64,000 bases of DNA, taken from the IMG/VR virus record IMGVR_UViG_3300045141_000181, positions 1-64,000 of that record; one strand, 5' to 3'. A model generated the notes under the pieces. The model made no database searches. It was not told the origin of the DNA and saw nothing but the letters and a program-made list of their open reading frames with translations. Source of the DNA: a virus. Below, in pieces: positions 42,293 to 50,897 of the stretch (position 1 is its first letter; every line of letters starts with the position of its first letter). A program made the position numbers and the translations under genes.

Positions 42293-42400
42293 GTGTATTC
42301 TACTTAACCCCAGTAACCCCAGTAACCGATCTGAATTCCAGAGACGTCATCTCAGGGGGGAGTAAACCCGTGTCGCCTTTTTGGTTTACCGTTGGCTCTA
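42293..42400. other. Candidate oriT region
   Basis: This non-coding stretch between relaxosome genes has a tandem repeat (AACCCCAGTAACCCCAGTAA, from about 42306) and an inverted repeat GTAAACC (42362-42368) / GGTTTAC (42383-42389) around a 14-nt loop. oriT of MobF systems lies next to the accessory gene and holds such repeats. No nic consensus was recognised, so this is a candidate only. Confidence 0.45.
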
Positions 42401-42652
42401 TCACGTTATGGGTTGCTTGGCTAGTTCTTCTTGGCATTCACACCAATAGGCTGCAAGGCATACCGCCATTTCCACTTCAGACAGAAGTTCGCCACCATCC
42501 CTAGCCATCATCTGCGCAGCCATCCGTCTAGCAACACGCTCTTGCACTGGGTTGGTTAGGCTTAGCTCTCGCAACGCCCTTTCGCACCTAGCCTGTATGT
42601 TTGGGCGCATGGCAAGCCTTATTTTTGCCGCCATGCCAATGACCCACCTCAT
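42401..42652 (-). CDS. Small helical protein
   Basis: 83 aa with GGAGGGAT upstream. Helical, Ala/Arg-rich (AAKIRLAMRPNIQARCERAL). No family recognised. Its 3' end borders the oriT candidate. Confidence 0.45.
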   Translation of the reverse strand: MRWVIGMAAKIRLAMRPNIQARCERALRELSLTNPVQERVARRMAAQMMARDGGELLSEVEMAVCLAAYWCECQEELAKQPIT

Positions 42653-42695
42653 AGCCGATATCCCTCCGAAACCGCCATAACCTCGCGCCCAACAC

Positions 42696-42911
42696 TCATG
42701 GAACTATCTCTCCGTCTATCCAGTGACCCAGCCATTTGCCTAAGCTACCGTCAGGATTTTGTTCAAAGACAATGGGTGCCGACGGCAGCATTTCCGCCAA
42801 GTCGTACCACGCCAGAAGGCACTCAAGAAGCGATTGCCCGATATAACTTTCAGTATTCGATAACCCACAAACGAAGTACATCCACCGAAAGAGCATCTGG
42901 CGCAGATTCAT
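42696..42911 (-). CDS. Small hypothetical protein
   Basis: 71 aa, with hydrophobic N-terminal half (LFRWMYFVCGLSNTESYIG) and a Trp-rich end. ATGA overlap with the upstream gene. Function unknown. Confidence 0.45.
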   Translation of the reverse strand: MNLRQMLFRWMYFVCGLSNTESYIGQSLLECLLAWYDLAEMLPSAPIVFEQNPDGSLGKWLGHWIDGEIVP

Positions 42912-43135
42912 ATCCCATATCCCTCAGAAATCTCCTTCACTTCTCTCTGCGCTGCGACTTCTCTATCGATTGCTGCATTCCTAATCGGAGTAGCGCCAAT
43001 GCGTAATTTATCCAGGAATGATAGGTAATCCTTGCGTCCGTATTCATCACCCATCCACGGCGGGCCGCCGTCATATTTGTCAAGATACGCCCTCCTGACA
43101 ATCCGCACCTCGTCTTCAATCTGATCACTTTTCAT
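42908..43135 (-). CDS. Small hypothetical protein
   Basis: 75 aa, acidic and helical (DEVRIVRRAYLDKYDGGPPW). ATGA overlap with the 330-aa gene. Function unknown. Confidence 0.45.
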   Translation of the reverse strand: MKSDQIEDEVRIVRRAYLDKYDGGPPWMGDEYGRKDYLSFLDKLRIGATPIRNAAIDREVAAQREVKEISEGYGI

Positions 43136-44124
43136 AGCCGATACCCTTCTGATTGAACAAACTTTTCTTCGTTTTTTATGCCCTCCTTTTTCATATGGGT
43201 AACGTATTTGTCAAGCATTTCTACGGCGGTAATGCCCGGCTGCTCGCGTCCCATTTCGTTCATTCGTCTACTTACCTCTTCCGGCGTATGCCGCTCTCTC
43301 ATTAGCCAGTACAGATTATCTTGTGCTGACTCTTCCAGAATTTGTTTTTCTACTTGCATATAGCCCCCACTTCCAGAAACCGCCATAACCTCGCGCTCTT
43401 GCTGCGCGTACACATGCGCCTGCCCCGTGTTTACCGTGTAGCCCTTTTCGCGCGCTTCGACGATCATTTCGGCGAGCTTTCCGAGCGCTTTGTTGTGCGC
43501 TTCCTGCGCCTTCTCCGGGCTGTCCGTAATGTACGTTTGGCTGAGATCTATGGTCCGATTCCCAACTGACAATTGATTCGAGAAGTCGCGCGCCATGGCC
43601 GATACAGGTAGCTCGATGCGCATGTGCTCAACGTCAACGAGTTGGATCTTTCCGTTGACTTCTTTCTCCATCTTGCCGTCGGCATAATTGAGCAGAATCT
43701 CTGCCATCTTTAGGCGCGATTCATGCTCTGGCACCCAGTTCGAAATGGCTTGCTGCGCACCTTGGTGGTAGCGATATTCGACGAAGTTTATCGCACCCTT
43801 TTCTGTCGTATCGAACTGCAATGCAGCCGCTGTCGCGAATGGCATAATGCGGCGTTGGTGGTCATTCAATAGCTCGTCCAACTGCTGCATATTGCGCGGG
43901 AACGGTTCAGCCTGGAGGCGCTTCATTTCGGCCTCGTAGCCAAGCTTTTCCGGGTCAGCCTTAATCAACTGATGCTCTATTTCCTTGATTCGTCCGTACC
44001 CTTTGTCGAGATTCAGCATGCGCTCGTTGGGTGCCAAATCGTTCACATGGCTGAGCTGATCGATGATTAAGGCCCGCTCAGCGGCGAGCCTTTCGCGAAC
44101 GCTTTCCTGCGCCTGAGCTTCCAT
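43132..44124 (-). CDS. Large helical protein of the conjugation region, unknown
   Basis: 330 aa. AAGGTGG before the ATG. Mostly helical with coiled-coil N-terminus (ERLAAERALIIDQLSHVNDL) and a middle alpha/beta part (GKIQLVDVEHMRIELPVSAM). No recognised family. Between a ribbon-helix-helix gene and relaxosome genes, so it could serve DNA processing, but this is inferred only from position. Confidence 0.5.
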   Translation of the reverse strand: MEAQAQESVRERLAAERALIIDQLSHVNDLAPNERMLNLDKGYGRIKEIEHQLIKADPEKLGYEAEMKRLQAEPFPRNMQQLDELLNDHQRRIMPFATAAALQFDTTEKGAINFVEYRYHQGAQQAISNWVPEHESRLKMAEILLNYADGKMEKEVNGKIQLVDVEHMRIELPVSAMARDFSNQLSVGNRTIDLSQTYITDSPEKAQEAHNKALGKLAEMIVEAREKGYTVNTGQAHVYAQQEREVMAVSGSGGYMQVEKQILEESAQDNLYWLMRERHTPEEVSRRMNEMGREQPGITAVEMLDKYVTHMKKEGIKNEEKFVQSEGYRL

Positions 44125-44346
44125 CTACGCCACCTTTCGGATAGCTTCTTTAGCGGCCTTTGTGCGCCGCTGTTTGGCCGGTTTGTCGCTCGGCAGAACC
44201 TGATCAAGGATCTGGCCGACGACGTAGTCCACGCTGCTGTCGAGCGATTCGGCGTACCCGATTAGCCGAGTTATCAACTCCGGATGCACCTTAATCGTGA
44301 GCGCTTCCGGTATTGCTTTGTCTTCTGGTTTAATGTCAATCTTCAT
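44125..44346 (-). CDS. Ribbon-helix-helix DNA-binding protein
   Basis: 73 aa. Start at 44346 has AAGGAGG upstream. EALTIKVHPELITRLIGYAE then SSVDYVVGQILDQVL is a ribbon-helix-helix unit (strand then two helices) with a basic tail. Likely operator-binding or relaxosome protein. Confidence 0.6.
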   Translation of the reverse strand: MKIDIKPEDKAIPEALTIKVHPELITRLIGYAESLDSSVDYVVGQILDQVLPSDKPAKQRRTKAAKEAIRKVA

Positions 44347-44623
44347 TACTTTTCTCCTCCTTAAATCGGTCACACTTCCCACATGGGCAGTTGCGGACAT
44401 CATCTCCGTCAATGCCTATGTAATGTCGGTCTCTTATGCACCCACAGGCGGCGCATTTGGTGTTTCTCTTCTCTTCCAGTAGGCGTTCGTATTCGCGATC
44501 GCATTCCCAAAAGCACGTTACCGGGCGCGGACAAGTCTCTCCGGTTTCTGGACAAATCCTCATTCCGCGCATGGTTCCACAATTGACTCTGTTTTGTACT
44601 TCCTCTTCATTGGGCCATCGCAA
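44336..44623 (-). CDS. Cys-rich small protein
   Basis: 95 aa (start could be 44572 or 44563). Eleven Cys in 80 residues, with CETG-like spacing CPETGETCPRPVTCFWECD and CAACGCIRDRHY. Probably binds metal. Overlaps both neighbours. Function unknown. Confidence 0.45.
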   Translation of the reverse strand: MRWPNEEEVQNRVNCGTMRGMRICPETGETCPRPVTCFWECDREYERLLEEKRNTKCAACGCIRDRHYIGIDGDDVRNCPCGKCDRFKEEKSNED

Positions 44624-44792
44624 CTATAAGCCCAAAAAACAACGGCAACACGCCAAACGTAATCACCCCGGACAGCAAGCAATAACGGAACTTTGCATGC
44701 CGCCGTAGCCACCGAAATACCGTCACCAGAAACCACACCGTACCGGCAATACAGCACGCCGATTGAGCCACCCAAATCAAAGGCCAAATCAT
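44607..44792 (-). CDS. Small two-helix membrane protein
   Basis: 61 aa. Start at 44792 has GGAGATAAC upstream. Two membrane segments (about residues 5-25 and 38-58). Follows traF directly. Could be a membrane accessory of mating-pair formation. Confidence 0.5.
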   Translation of the reverse strand: MIWPLIWVAQSACCIAGTVWFLVTVFRWLRRHAKFRYCLLSGVITFGVLPLFFGLIVAMAQ

Positions 44793-44793
44793 G

Positions 44794-45336
44794 TTATCTC
44801 CAGTTCGCCGTAAATACCGGCTTCGCATAAAACGCAATCTGTTGCGGTGCAACGACTCCAAAATAACGAGAGTCGAAACTGTCAGGACTGAAGTCGCTAA
44901 TGGCCCAATAGCCGTAGTGATATCTTCCAAAGTCGTAGTGTGTGAGGGGCTTTCCGGCCAACGATACTTTCTTGGGTGCGGTGTTCGGCAGCAGCTTTCC
45001 GTCTACATAAAAGCCTTCTGCGGCCAACTTGATCGGATTGTCCATAGTGGCCTCGTATACCGGCTTAAGAATCGGCTGCAGGCCAGTGTTGGGGCACTCC
45101 CCAGGGCGCAGGTCGATGCCAGCTGCAACTGCCGGTGCGAGTTGTTCCATAGACAGGCAGATCGCGGCATATCGCGCTGTGCTGGTGGTCCGGTAATACA
45201 TGCCTACAGGGACAGATTTGGAGAGATTCAGCCGCAGATTTGAAGCGCGCAGGGTGTCGCCAATCACGAAGTATGCCGGGAATCCTACAGCCACAACCAG
45301 AGCGGCAATTGTTACGGTCTTGATGTTAATTTTCAT
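44794..45336 (-). CDS. traF: TraF conjugal peptidase (S26-type)
   Basis: 180 aa. N-terminal membrane anchor, then LRLNLSKSVPVGMYYR with the catalytic Ser in SxPxG, LKPVYEATMD with the general-base Lys region, and a C-terminal GYWAISDFSPDSFDSRYFG signature. TraF cyclises or matures the pilin (TrbC) in IncP-type systems. The coding region overlaps trbI by 4 bp. Confidence 0.85.
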   Translation of the reverse strand: MKINIKTVTIAALVVAVGFPAYFVIGDTLRASNLRLNLSKSVPVGMYYRTTSTARYAAICLSMEQLAPAVAAGIDLRPGECPNTGLQPILKPVYEATMDNPIKLAAEGFYVDGKLLPNTAPKKVSLAGKPLTHYDFGRYHYGYWAISDFSPDSFDSRYFGVVAPQQIAFYAKPVFTANWR

Positions 45337-46625
45337 TTGATCTCCGTAGGCTGATAAGGACCGGGGAATACGATATTTTTCTTAACGAAGATCTCGAAAT
45401 TGTCGCCCGGGCGGATCTTGATAGTTGGCTGAATATTTAGATTCTTGCTTGTGATCTGCTGCCCGACCGTAGCCGCTTGCTGGGCGATTGCGGCACTGGC
45501 TATCTGCGCGTTTGACGGATAGGCCAATACACCGCCAGCGCCGCCGTTTGCATGATTCTGCGAAATCTGGAGACCAGCCGCAAACAAAGAACTGAGAGCC
45601 ACTCCGCCAATTAAACGTTTATAGTGGTTATCCACTTGATCTTTTAACCCGGCTGAACCATCGGCGGAATGGCCCGGAAATCTAGCCAGATCGACATACG
45701 ATCCGTCGGGAAACCGCAGATACGTCCATGCGATCTGAACCCTGTTCTGGCCATACGACACTGACGAATTGTATTCGCCAGCGAGAAGCGATCCTGCGGG
45801 AATCATGACGTACCTGTGTGTCGGCGTATCGTATACGTCGCGCTTCACCATTGCGATAAGATCACCCGGCAAATCAGACACAACCTTGTTGGGCAGACCG
45901 GCCGGAATAACCTCTCCCTTTTCGACAATCCAGCGGCTCAAGGGCGCGATGCGTGTTGTCTTCATGTAGTCGTCGGTGTCGGCAGGTTCAGAGTTAAACT
46001 TGCGCTTTTGCTCCTGTCCATTAGGATCATCTTCCATGGCTTGCTGGTTAGCTTGAGGCGCACCGGAAGGCCCCACCTGACCAGCCAGTGAGCGGATGCG
46101 ATCCACCTCTGCTTGGTAAGGATCTTGCGGCGCCACTTGCGGCTGTGACTGCGCCTTGCTGGTTGCTCCCGTTGGCGCTTCCAGTGCTGCTTGATGGCGC
46201 TCGTATTGATGCGCTAATTCCTGCGCCTTTATGGTTTCCGCTGGGCTTTGCCTTCCGGCTTCCGCATCATACGGTGGCACATACGAAGGCGCATAATACG
46301 GAGTCGGTGCTGGCTGATTGGCTGGTATATGCGCGACGACGGGCGTGACTGTTGGACTGGGCTCAGCGAGCGTACTGGCCGGTTGACTGTTTGGCCCGTC
46401 CGTCTGTCCACCCCGGACTTGGGGGCGGTTACTCACTGCCGCATCTCCAGCCGCAACATGCTCTTGTGCGGCGTGCTTTCGCTCCTCTTTCTGTTTGATG
46501 CGTACGTGAAAGCCCCAGATCACCACCACAACCAAGAGGATTATCAGGGCTACGCCAGTAGCCAGTAACCGGCCCGATACCGTGCGCTGGATCATCGGAA
46601 TGCGCCCCCGAAGATTGATCGCCAT
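45333..46625 (-). CDS. trbI: TrbI/VirB10 channel protein
   Basis: 430 aa. One membrane segment near residues 20-38, a Pro/Gln-rich periplasmic linker, then a conserved beta-domain with APLSRWIVEKGEVIPAGLPN and YVMIPAGSLLAGEYNSSVSY and a C-terminal NFEIFVKKNIVFPGPY. Forms the core that spans both membranes. Order trbG-trbI-traF in transcription direction. Confidence 0.88.
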   Translation of the reverse strand: MAINLRGRIPMIQRTVSGRLLATGVALIILLVVVVIWGFHVRIKQKEERKHAAQEHVAAGDAAVSNRPQVRGGQTDGPNSQPASTLAEPSPTVTPVVAHIPANQPAPTPYYAPSYVPPYDAEAGRQSPAETIKAQELAHQYERHQAALEAPTGATSKAQSQPQVAPQDPYQAEVDRIRSLAGQVGPSGAPQANQQAMEDDPNGQEQKRKFNSEPADTDDYMKTTRIAPLSRWIVEKGEVIPAGLPNKVVSDLPGDLIAMVKRDVYDTPTHRYVMIPAGSLLAGEYNSSVSYGQNRVQIAWTYLRFPDGSYVDLARFPGHSADGSAGLKDQVDNHYKRLIGGVALSSLFAAGLQISQNHANGGAGGVLAYPSNAQIASAAIAQQAATVGQQITSKNLNIQPTIKIRPGDNFEIFVKKNIVFPGPYQPTEIK

Positions 46626-47620
46626 TAGTTGGCCGCTCCCTTCAATCCGTTGTTTTTGATGCAGGCCCGTTGCTGCTTTTTACCTACGCCTTCCAGTAGG
46701 CAGGCATTTTCAAAGAGAGCATCTACAATGAGTTCGTTACCCGCTTCCCAGTGCATATTTGCCGGAATGGTCCCCTGCGCATCTTTGATCTCGATTACCG
46801 GCAAGCCACGATAGCGGGCCTCGTCCGACATCTTTATGTGCGTGTGGATTCCGTCATCGCCAATCTGAATCGGCTTCATGAATTGTGCATCTTTGCCGTG
46901 CAGTTCGACCGTATAATCCCAGTTCTTAATTGGGCCTACCGTATTCAACTGGGCGAGCTTTTCGGCCTCTAACTTTTGCCGTTCTGCGGCTTCAACCTGC
47001 GCCGCCGCTTCTGCTTTCTTTCGGGCCGCTTCCTCGTCTGGGTAGGAGAAGGCAACCCGCGCCATATGCTCGGCCGATGTGGAAATTAGGCGGATGTAGT
47101 AGGACCGGCGATCTGTGCCGATCGTCAGTGTCGTATCGAGTCCCACCTGGGTAGGTTTAACCACCACATAAACGAACTGATTGGAGCCGGATCCAGCGGT
47201 GCGGCTAGCAATCTGCCAGCGCGTATCTCCCCAATCCAGTGCGTCAGCGGTTAGCTTCTCCCCCGGCTCCAGATCTACTTCGCACACCTGGAGAATGGCG
47301 CATACTACGGTTGGCAGGATCTGGCCGTACCTGAAAAGCACTCGGCCACTCTTTGCTTCTGGCAGGGGGCCGTTATTGAGCCATTCTCTTGATAGATTTA
47401 GAGCCGTGCGCGCGGCTGGCGTCAAGACCAGTTGCCGCTCAACCGTTACCGTGTCCAGCGTTGCCTCGGGCGCGGGTTTCTTTTTTCGGCTCTTGGCGTC
47501 GGGCGCGTCCTCAACGATACGCTTGGCTTGCAGATAAACATCTGGCCCCGGCATCGGAGGCGCGGGCTGTTGTGCTACGCCTAACAGCGAACACGCTAAG
47601 AATAGAATTGATAGCTTCAT
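46625..47620 (-). CDS. trbG: TrbG/VirB9 outer-membrane channel protein
   Basis: 331 aa. Start at 47620 has GGAAGGAAAC and gives a signal peptide (MKLSILFLACSLLGVAQQ); longer frames run into trbF. YGQILPTVVCAILQVCEVDLEPGE and SYYIRLISTSAEHMARVAFS are VirB9/TrbG signatures. Contacts TrbI in the outer-membrane core. Overlaps trbI by 1 bp. Confidence 0.85.
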   Translation of the reverse strand: MKLSILFLACSLLGVAQQPAPPMPGPDVYLQAKRIVEDAPDAKSRKKKPAPEATLDTVTVERQLVLTPAARTALNLSREWLNNGPLPEAKSGRVLFRYGQILPTVVCAILQVCEVDLEPGEKLTADALDWGDTRWQIASRTAGSGSNQFVYVVVKPTQVGLDTTLTIGTDRRSYYIRLISTSAEHMARVAFSYPDEEAARKKAEAAAQVEAAERQKLEAEKLAQLNTVGPIKNWDYTVELHGKDAQFMKPIQIGDDGIHTHIKMSDEARYRGLPVIEIKDAQGTIPANMHWEAGNELIVDALFENACLLEGVGKKQQRACIKNNGLKGAAN

Positions 47621-47631
47621 GTTTCCTTCCC

Positions 47632-48345
47632 TTACTGAACCGGCTCGGCTTGCAACTCGGTAATGAGAATGCCTAGCGGGTTTTCTTCGCGGGCCTTCTC
47701 GGCCGTGGGGATGCGAATCGAGTAGACGATACGCGCTCGCCATGACTTCTGAGCCGTCACTTCGCCGCTGGTAGATGTTGTCGTCTCGGTCCACCAGATC
47801 CCATACGTGTGTTGGCCTTCGACATCGTAGGTCTTGTACTGCACCGTTACGAGGTGCCCGTCGTCGGCAGCCTTGATTGGATCGTGCTCTTGATACCACG
47901 TCGCCACAACCCGCTTGGCTTGGCTGGCATCGCCGAGATAAGAGAAGCTCCTATCCCATGCGGTTGCTTGCGCGGTGCGGTCGCTCGTTACCGTGCGCCA
48001 TGACTCAATGAACCGCTTGAGAGATTGGACCTTAACCGCGTCCCATGTTGCAGCATCCATATCCGCAGGCTTGGTCGGCCCGGAATAGGAGACTTGATTA
48101 GCCGCATCTCGCTGTAGCACATATACGTCGGTCTTTGACAGCGTAGCCACATGCCAGAGGGCGGCGACCAGTGCGGCAACGATCCCTATCAGCCCGAAAG
48201 CCGCCAGCATCCAGTTGCGCCTACCGGCCGCAAGGTTGCTCCATGACTCTTCCCATGCGCGTGCGGCGAGCTTTGACCGAATCGCCGGGTCCTTATCGGC
48301 AGACTCTGCCTTGGTTCTTTGAAGTGTTTCTAGAGTGTGTGCCAT
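47632..48345 (-). CDS. trbF: TrbF/VirB8-like assembly protein
   Basis: 237 aa. Cytoplasmic N-terminus, membrane segment (residues about 46-65), then the periplasmic fold with KRFIESWRTVTSDRTAQATA and SWRARIVYSIRIPT, typical of TrbF. It helps assemble the channel. 11 bp before trbG. Confidence 0.85.
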   Translation of the reverse strand: MAHTLETLQRTKAESADKDPAIRSKLAARAWEESWSNLAAGRRNWMLAAFGLIGIVAALVAALWHVATLSKTDVYVLQRDAANQVSYSGPTKPADMDAATWDAVKVQSLKRFIESWRTVTSDRTAQATAWDRSFSYLGDASQAKRVVATWYQEHDPIKAADDGHLVTVQYKTYDVEGQHTYGIWWTETTTSTSGEVTAQKSWRARIVYSIRIPTAEKAREENPLGILITELQAEPVQ

Positions 48346-48353
48346 ATTTTTCC

Positions 48354-49571
48354 CTAATGATTGAATCCGTTGAATCTTGGCGTGCTACCGCCCGCGCCGG
48401 AATGCGGCATGCGGGCCGCTGAATTGACCGCAACCTGCGCCATGCTGACAGCGCCGCGCGCCATAGCTCCTGATGCTGCCGAGCGACCGCCACCAGGGGA
48501 CACTTGCGGTGTTTCATTACCGCCCGATGGTGAGCCACCCGGCGCTACTCCATTAACAGAGTTCGCTGCACTGGCAGCACCAGAGACCGCACCACCTACC
48601 GCTGCCGTAGCGCCGCCGCTGGCGAACCCTGCCGCCACCATTGCCCCGGACACTGCGGCGCCTATTGCTGGCGCGACAAAGCTCAACATGTCGCTATGGC
48701 TAAGGTTTGGAGAGCCACCCAGTAGACCGGCAATGTGCGACGGCAGAAACCAGCAGACCGATGCGTACAGAACTGCACCGGCCGCGATCAGATAGGAAGC
48801 CTGCACACCGGCCTGAGTGAATGGGATGGCTTGCGCTGCCGCTATCCAGGAATTCGTCATCATCCAGCCCGCACCGATGAGCAAATACATCATCATCAGG
48901 CGGATTCCTGCCCCGAACGAATACGCGAAGTATCGCTCAACATACGAACTGGTATAGCCAGATCCGCCGAACCCCAGGAACAAGACACCCGCACCAAGCG
49001 CGACGAACGTTTGTACTTTGGCGATTATGAATTGTATGGTGATGACCAAAAAGCACGCGATGATCACCGTCCCGGCAAACACAAGCGCATGCGCTGTGGC
49101 GATATCGGCCATCAAGCCGTGCTTGAATGCTTCCCATAGCAGCTTGCCGAATATCTTGAAGCCCTGGAGAAGCACTACTGACGGAGCTATAGAGGGCACC
49201 CCGCTTGCAGCTTTGCCGATCTGCACAAAGCTGTTGATAATCGCGCCCATCCATGTGCCAGCATTCATCAGTAGGGCCAAAAACATTCCAATCATCAGAA
49301 TTTTGTTGGTAGCAGTGAAGATTACGCTTCGGATATCCTGCCCATTCCATGTACGCCACAGCGTCCAACCCAGAAAGGCCATTTCCAGGCCTGCCAACGC
49401 CCAAAAAATCTCAAATGCGAATGGAGAGATGGACGTGAACCATACAGTGGATACTTGCTCAATTGCCTGAGTAAGCGAGGACGGATCAGAGATGACCGGC
49501 GCGGACGGAGGGCCGAATTGCCCAAACAATACTGGCGCTAATAACAGGCCGAGCAAAAGGCGTTTATTCAT
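48354..49571 (-). CDS. trbL: TrbL/VirB6 membrane protein
   Basis: 405 aa. Signal-like start (MNKRLLLGLLLAPVLFGQ) then about six membrane segments and a Gly/Ser/Pro-rich C-terminus. IFWALAGLEMAFLGWTLWRT and NSWIAAAQAIPF are TrbL-like. Start chosen as ATG at 49571; a GTG at 49583 is possible. Forms the inner-membrane part of the channel. Confidence 0.85.
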   Translation of the reverse strand: MNKRLLLGLLLAPVLFGQFGPPSAPVISDPSSLTQAIEQVSTVWFTSISPFAFEIFWALAGLEMAFLGWTLWRTWNGQDIRSVIFTATNKILMIGMFLALLMNAGTWMGAIINSFVQIGKAASGVPSIAPSVVLLQGFKIFGKLLWEAFKHGLMADIATAHALVFAGTVIIACFLVITIQFIIAKVQTFVALGAGVLFLGFGGSGYTSSYVERYFAYSFGAGIRLMMMYLLIGAGWMMTNSWIAAAQAIPFTQAGVQASYLIAAGAVLYASVCWFLPSHIAGLLGGSPNLSHSDMLSFVAPAIGAAVSGAMVAAGFASGGATAAVGGAVSGAASAANSVNGVAPGGSPSGGNETPQVSPGGGRSAASGAMARGAVSMAQVAVNSAARMPHSGAGGSTPRFNGFNH

Positions 49572-49576
49572 TGGAG

Positions 49577-49897
49577 TTACCACGCCCGCGATCTGTCGGC
49601 GAGCGGTTCAGGTGCCGGGGTAGCCATCATTGCGGCGCGGCAGACGGTGCCTTCAGAACTGCGCCCCCAACTTGCTGTAGCGTTCAATTGCCGCTGCTGG
49701 CATGCCGTAGAAATCTCCGTTGCCAGCGTGGGACGATTGGCGAACCACGTTCCCAGACTCAAGGCGTCAAAGGTGGACAGATCCCCAGCACCCGCCGCCT
49801 CAACCCGGCGCACGATTGCCGATTGCTGAGCGTTCGGGTCATAGCAACCGATCAAGGAAATTATTCCCAGCATGGCTACACCTAGCCGACTAAACAT
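49577..49897 (-). CDS. Entry-exclusion lipoprotein (TrbK/EexN-like)
   Basis: 106 aa. GGAGGCCACGC before the ATG. N-terminal lipobox LIGC at residue 18 after a hydrophobic core. Later LGTWFANRPTLATEISTACQ and GTVCRAA resemble the EexN-type pattern (Y..N...L...L..C ... C..A). Such proteins sit between trbJ and trbL and block repeated entry of related elements. Exclusion is inferred from motif and position. Confidence 0.65.
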   Translation of the reverse strand: MFSRLGVAMLGIISLIGCYDPNAQQSAIVRRVEAAGAGDLSTFDALSLGTWFANRPTLATEISTACQQRQLNATASWGRSSEGTVCRAAMMATPAPEPLADRSRAW

Positions 49898-50165
49898 GCG
49901 TGGCCTCCGTATCAGTGCAGGCGAGTTTGGTCTCCGATATGACCGGTGGTGCTCCGCAAAACATGTATACTAAGCTCACCACCACGACCTGCATAACGGC
50001 AAACGCATTGCCGAATAGACGCACATCGGCTTCATAAGCGGCGGGCAAATCCCCAAACTTCAGAACCGCCCAGCACACACATAATGGCCATATTGCTACA
50101 ACCAGAAGCCCTATCACGTGCCTATATCTAGAGACAAATGATGCCGCTATCTTTATAGTTTTCAT
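49890..50165 (-). CDS. Small membrane protein of the trb operon
   Basis: 91 aa. Two membrane segments (HVIGLLVVAIWPLCVCWAVL and AVMQVVVVSLVYMF). Lies between trbJ and the exclusion lipoprotein. No standard trb homologue recognised. Confidence 0.55.
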   Translation of the reverse strand: MKTIKIAASFVSRYRHVIGLLVVAIWPLCVCWAVLKFGDLPAAYEADVRLFGNAFAVMQVVVVSLVYMFCGAPPVISETKLACTDTEATHV

Positions 50166-50171
50166 ATTGCC

Positions 50172-50897
50172 TTACCATGCCCTCGTATCTGCTGAAATGC
50201 TGCTCGGGTCGCCAAACCCAGAAGTGGCCGCCTGAATCTGTGCCTGCTGGGTATTAATCTGCTGTGCCGAAATAGCGGCCTTGGCTGCCATGTCAGCAGC
50301 AAAGAGTGCGCGCAGCTTCATGAGTTGAGCGACCGTTTCTGTGCCTACCGAAACGCCGAGCTGCAGACTTTGATTGCGTCCCTGCGGAGTAACCATTAGC
50401 GCTTGAATCCGCGCCATGAATTGCTGATCGTTGGCTAAGCTGTTACCCTGCATTCCGGCCGTATTGGCCACGCCCTGAATGGTCTTTAGTGCGGTATCTG
50501 ACCAAGTGTTGTATGCCGTAGCGTAAGTTTGCGTGCCTGTAGAAGCAAACGGTACGTAGACCGCGCGGAATTGATTGTCCATCTGCGCAAAGTCAAGCGC
50601 TAAGCCGCGCGACTGCTGCAAGATACTTCCAAAACTTGAAATATCCGCCAAGATGTTCGTGCTCGGATGTTGCGCCAGATCAACCCCTTCTCGCACCATG
50701 ATTTGAGCCATTTGCACGGCATTTAACGCGGTTTGGGCCTCCTTCACGTAATTTGATAGAAGCTGGGCGTGGTTGAGAAGCTGGGTAATTTCTGATGCTG
50801 CTAGTGGGTTCCAGAACTGCGCCCGCGCTTCCTCTGCCGGAACAAGCAAGAGCGCTGCCGGAAGAATCACAAGTGGGAAAGTGGATAGTTTACGCAT
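50172..50897 (-). CDS. trbJ: TrbJ/VirB5-like pilus-associated protein
   Basis: 241 aa with signal peptide (MRKLSTFPLVILPAALLLVP). The mature part is helical and Gln/Ala-rich, with LNHAQLLSNYVKEAQTALNA, typical of TrbJ. Minor pilus tip component. Overlaps trbE by 8 bp. Confidence 0.82.
   Translation of the reverse strand: MRKLSTFPLVILPAALLLVPAEEARAQFWNPLAASEITQLLNHAQLLSNYVKEAQTALNAVQMAQIMVREGVDLAQHPSTNILADISSFGSILQQSRGLALDFAQMDNQFRAVYVPFASTGTQTYATAYNTWSDTALKTIQGVANTAGMQGNSLANDQQFMARIQALMVTPQGRNQSLQLGVSVGTETVAQLMKLRALFAADMAAKAAISAQQINTQQAQIQAATSGFGDPSSISADTRAW

Noticed and set aside
42300-42360. CRISPR-like tandem repeat
   Set aside because: Only two short CCCCAGTAA units in tandem; no spacer structure.
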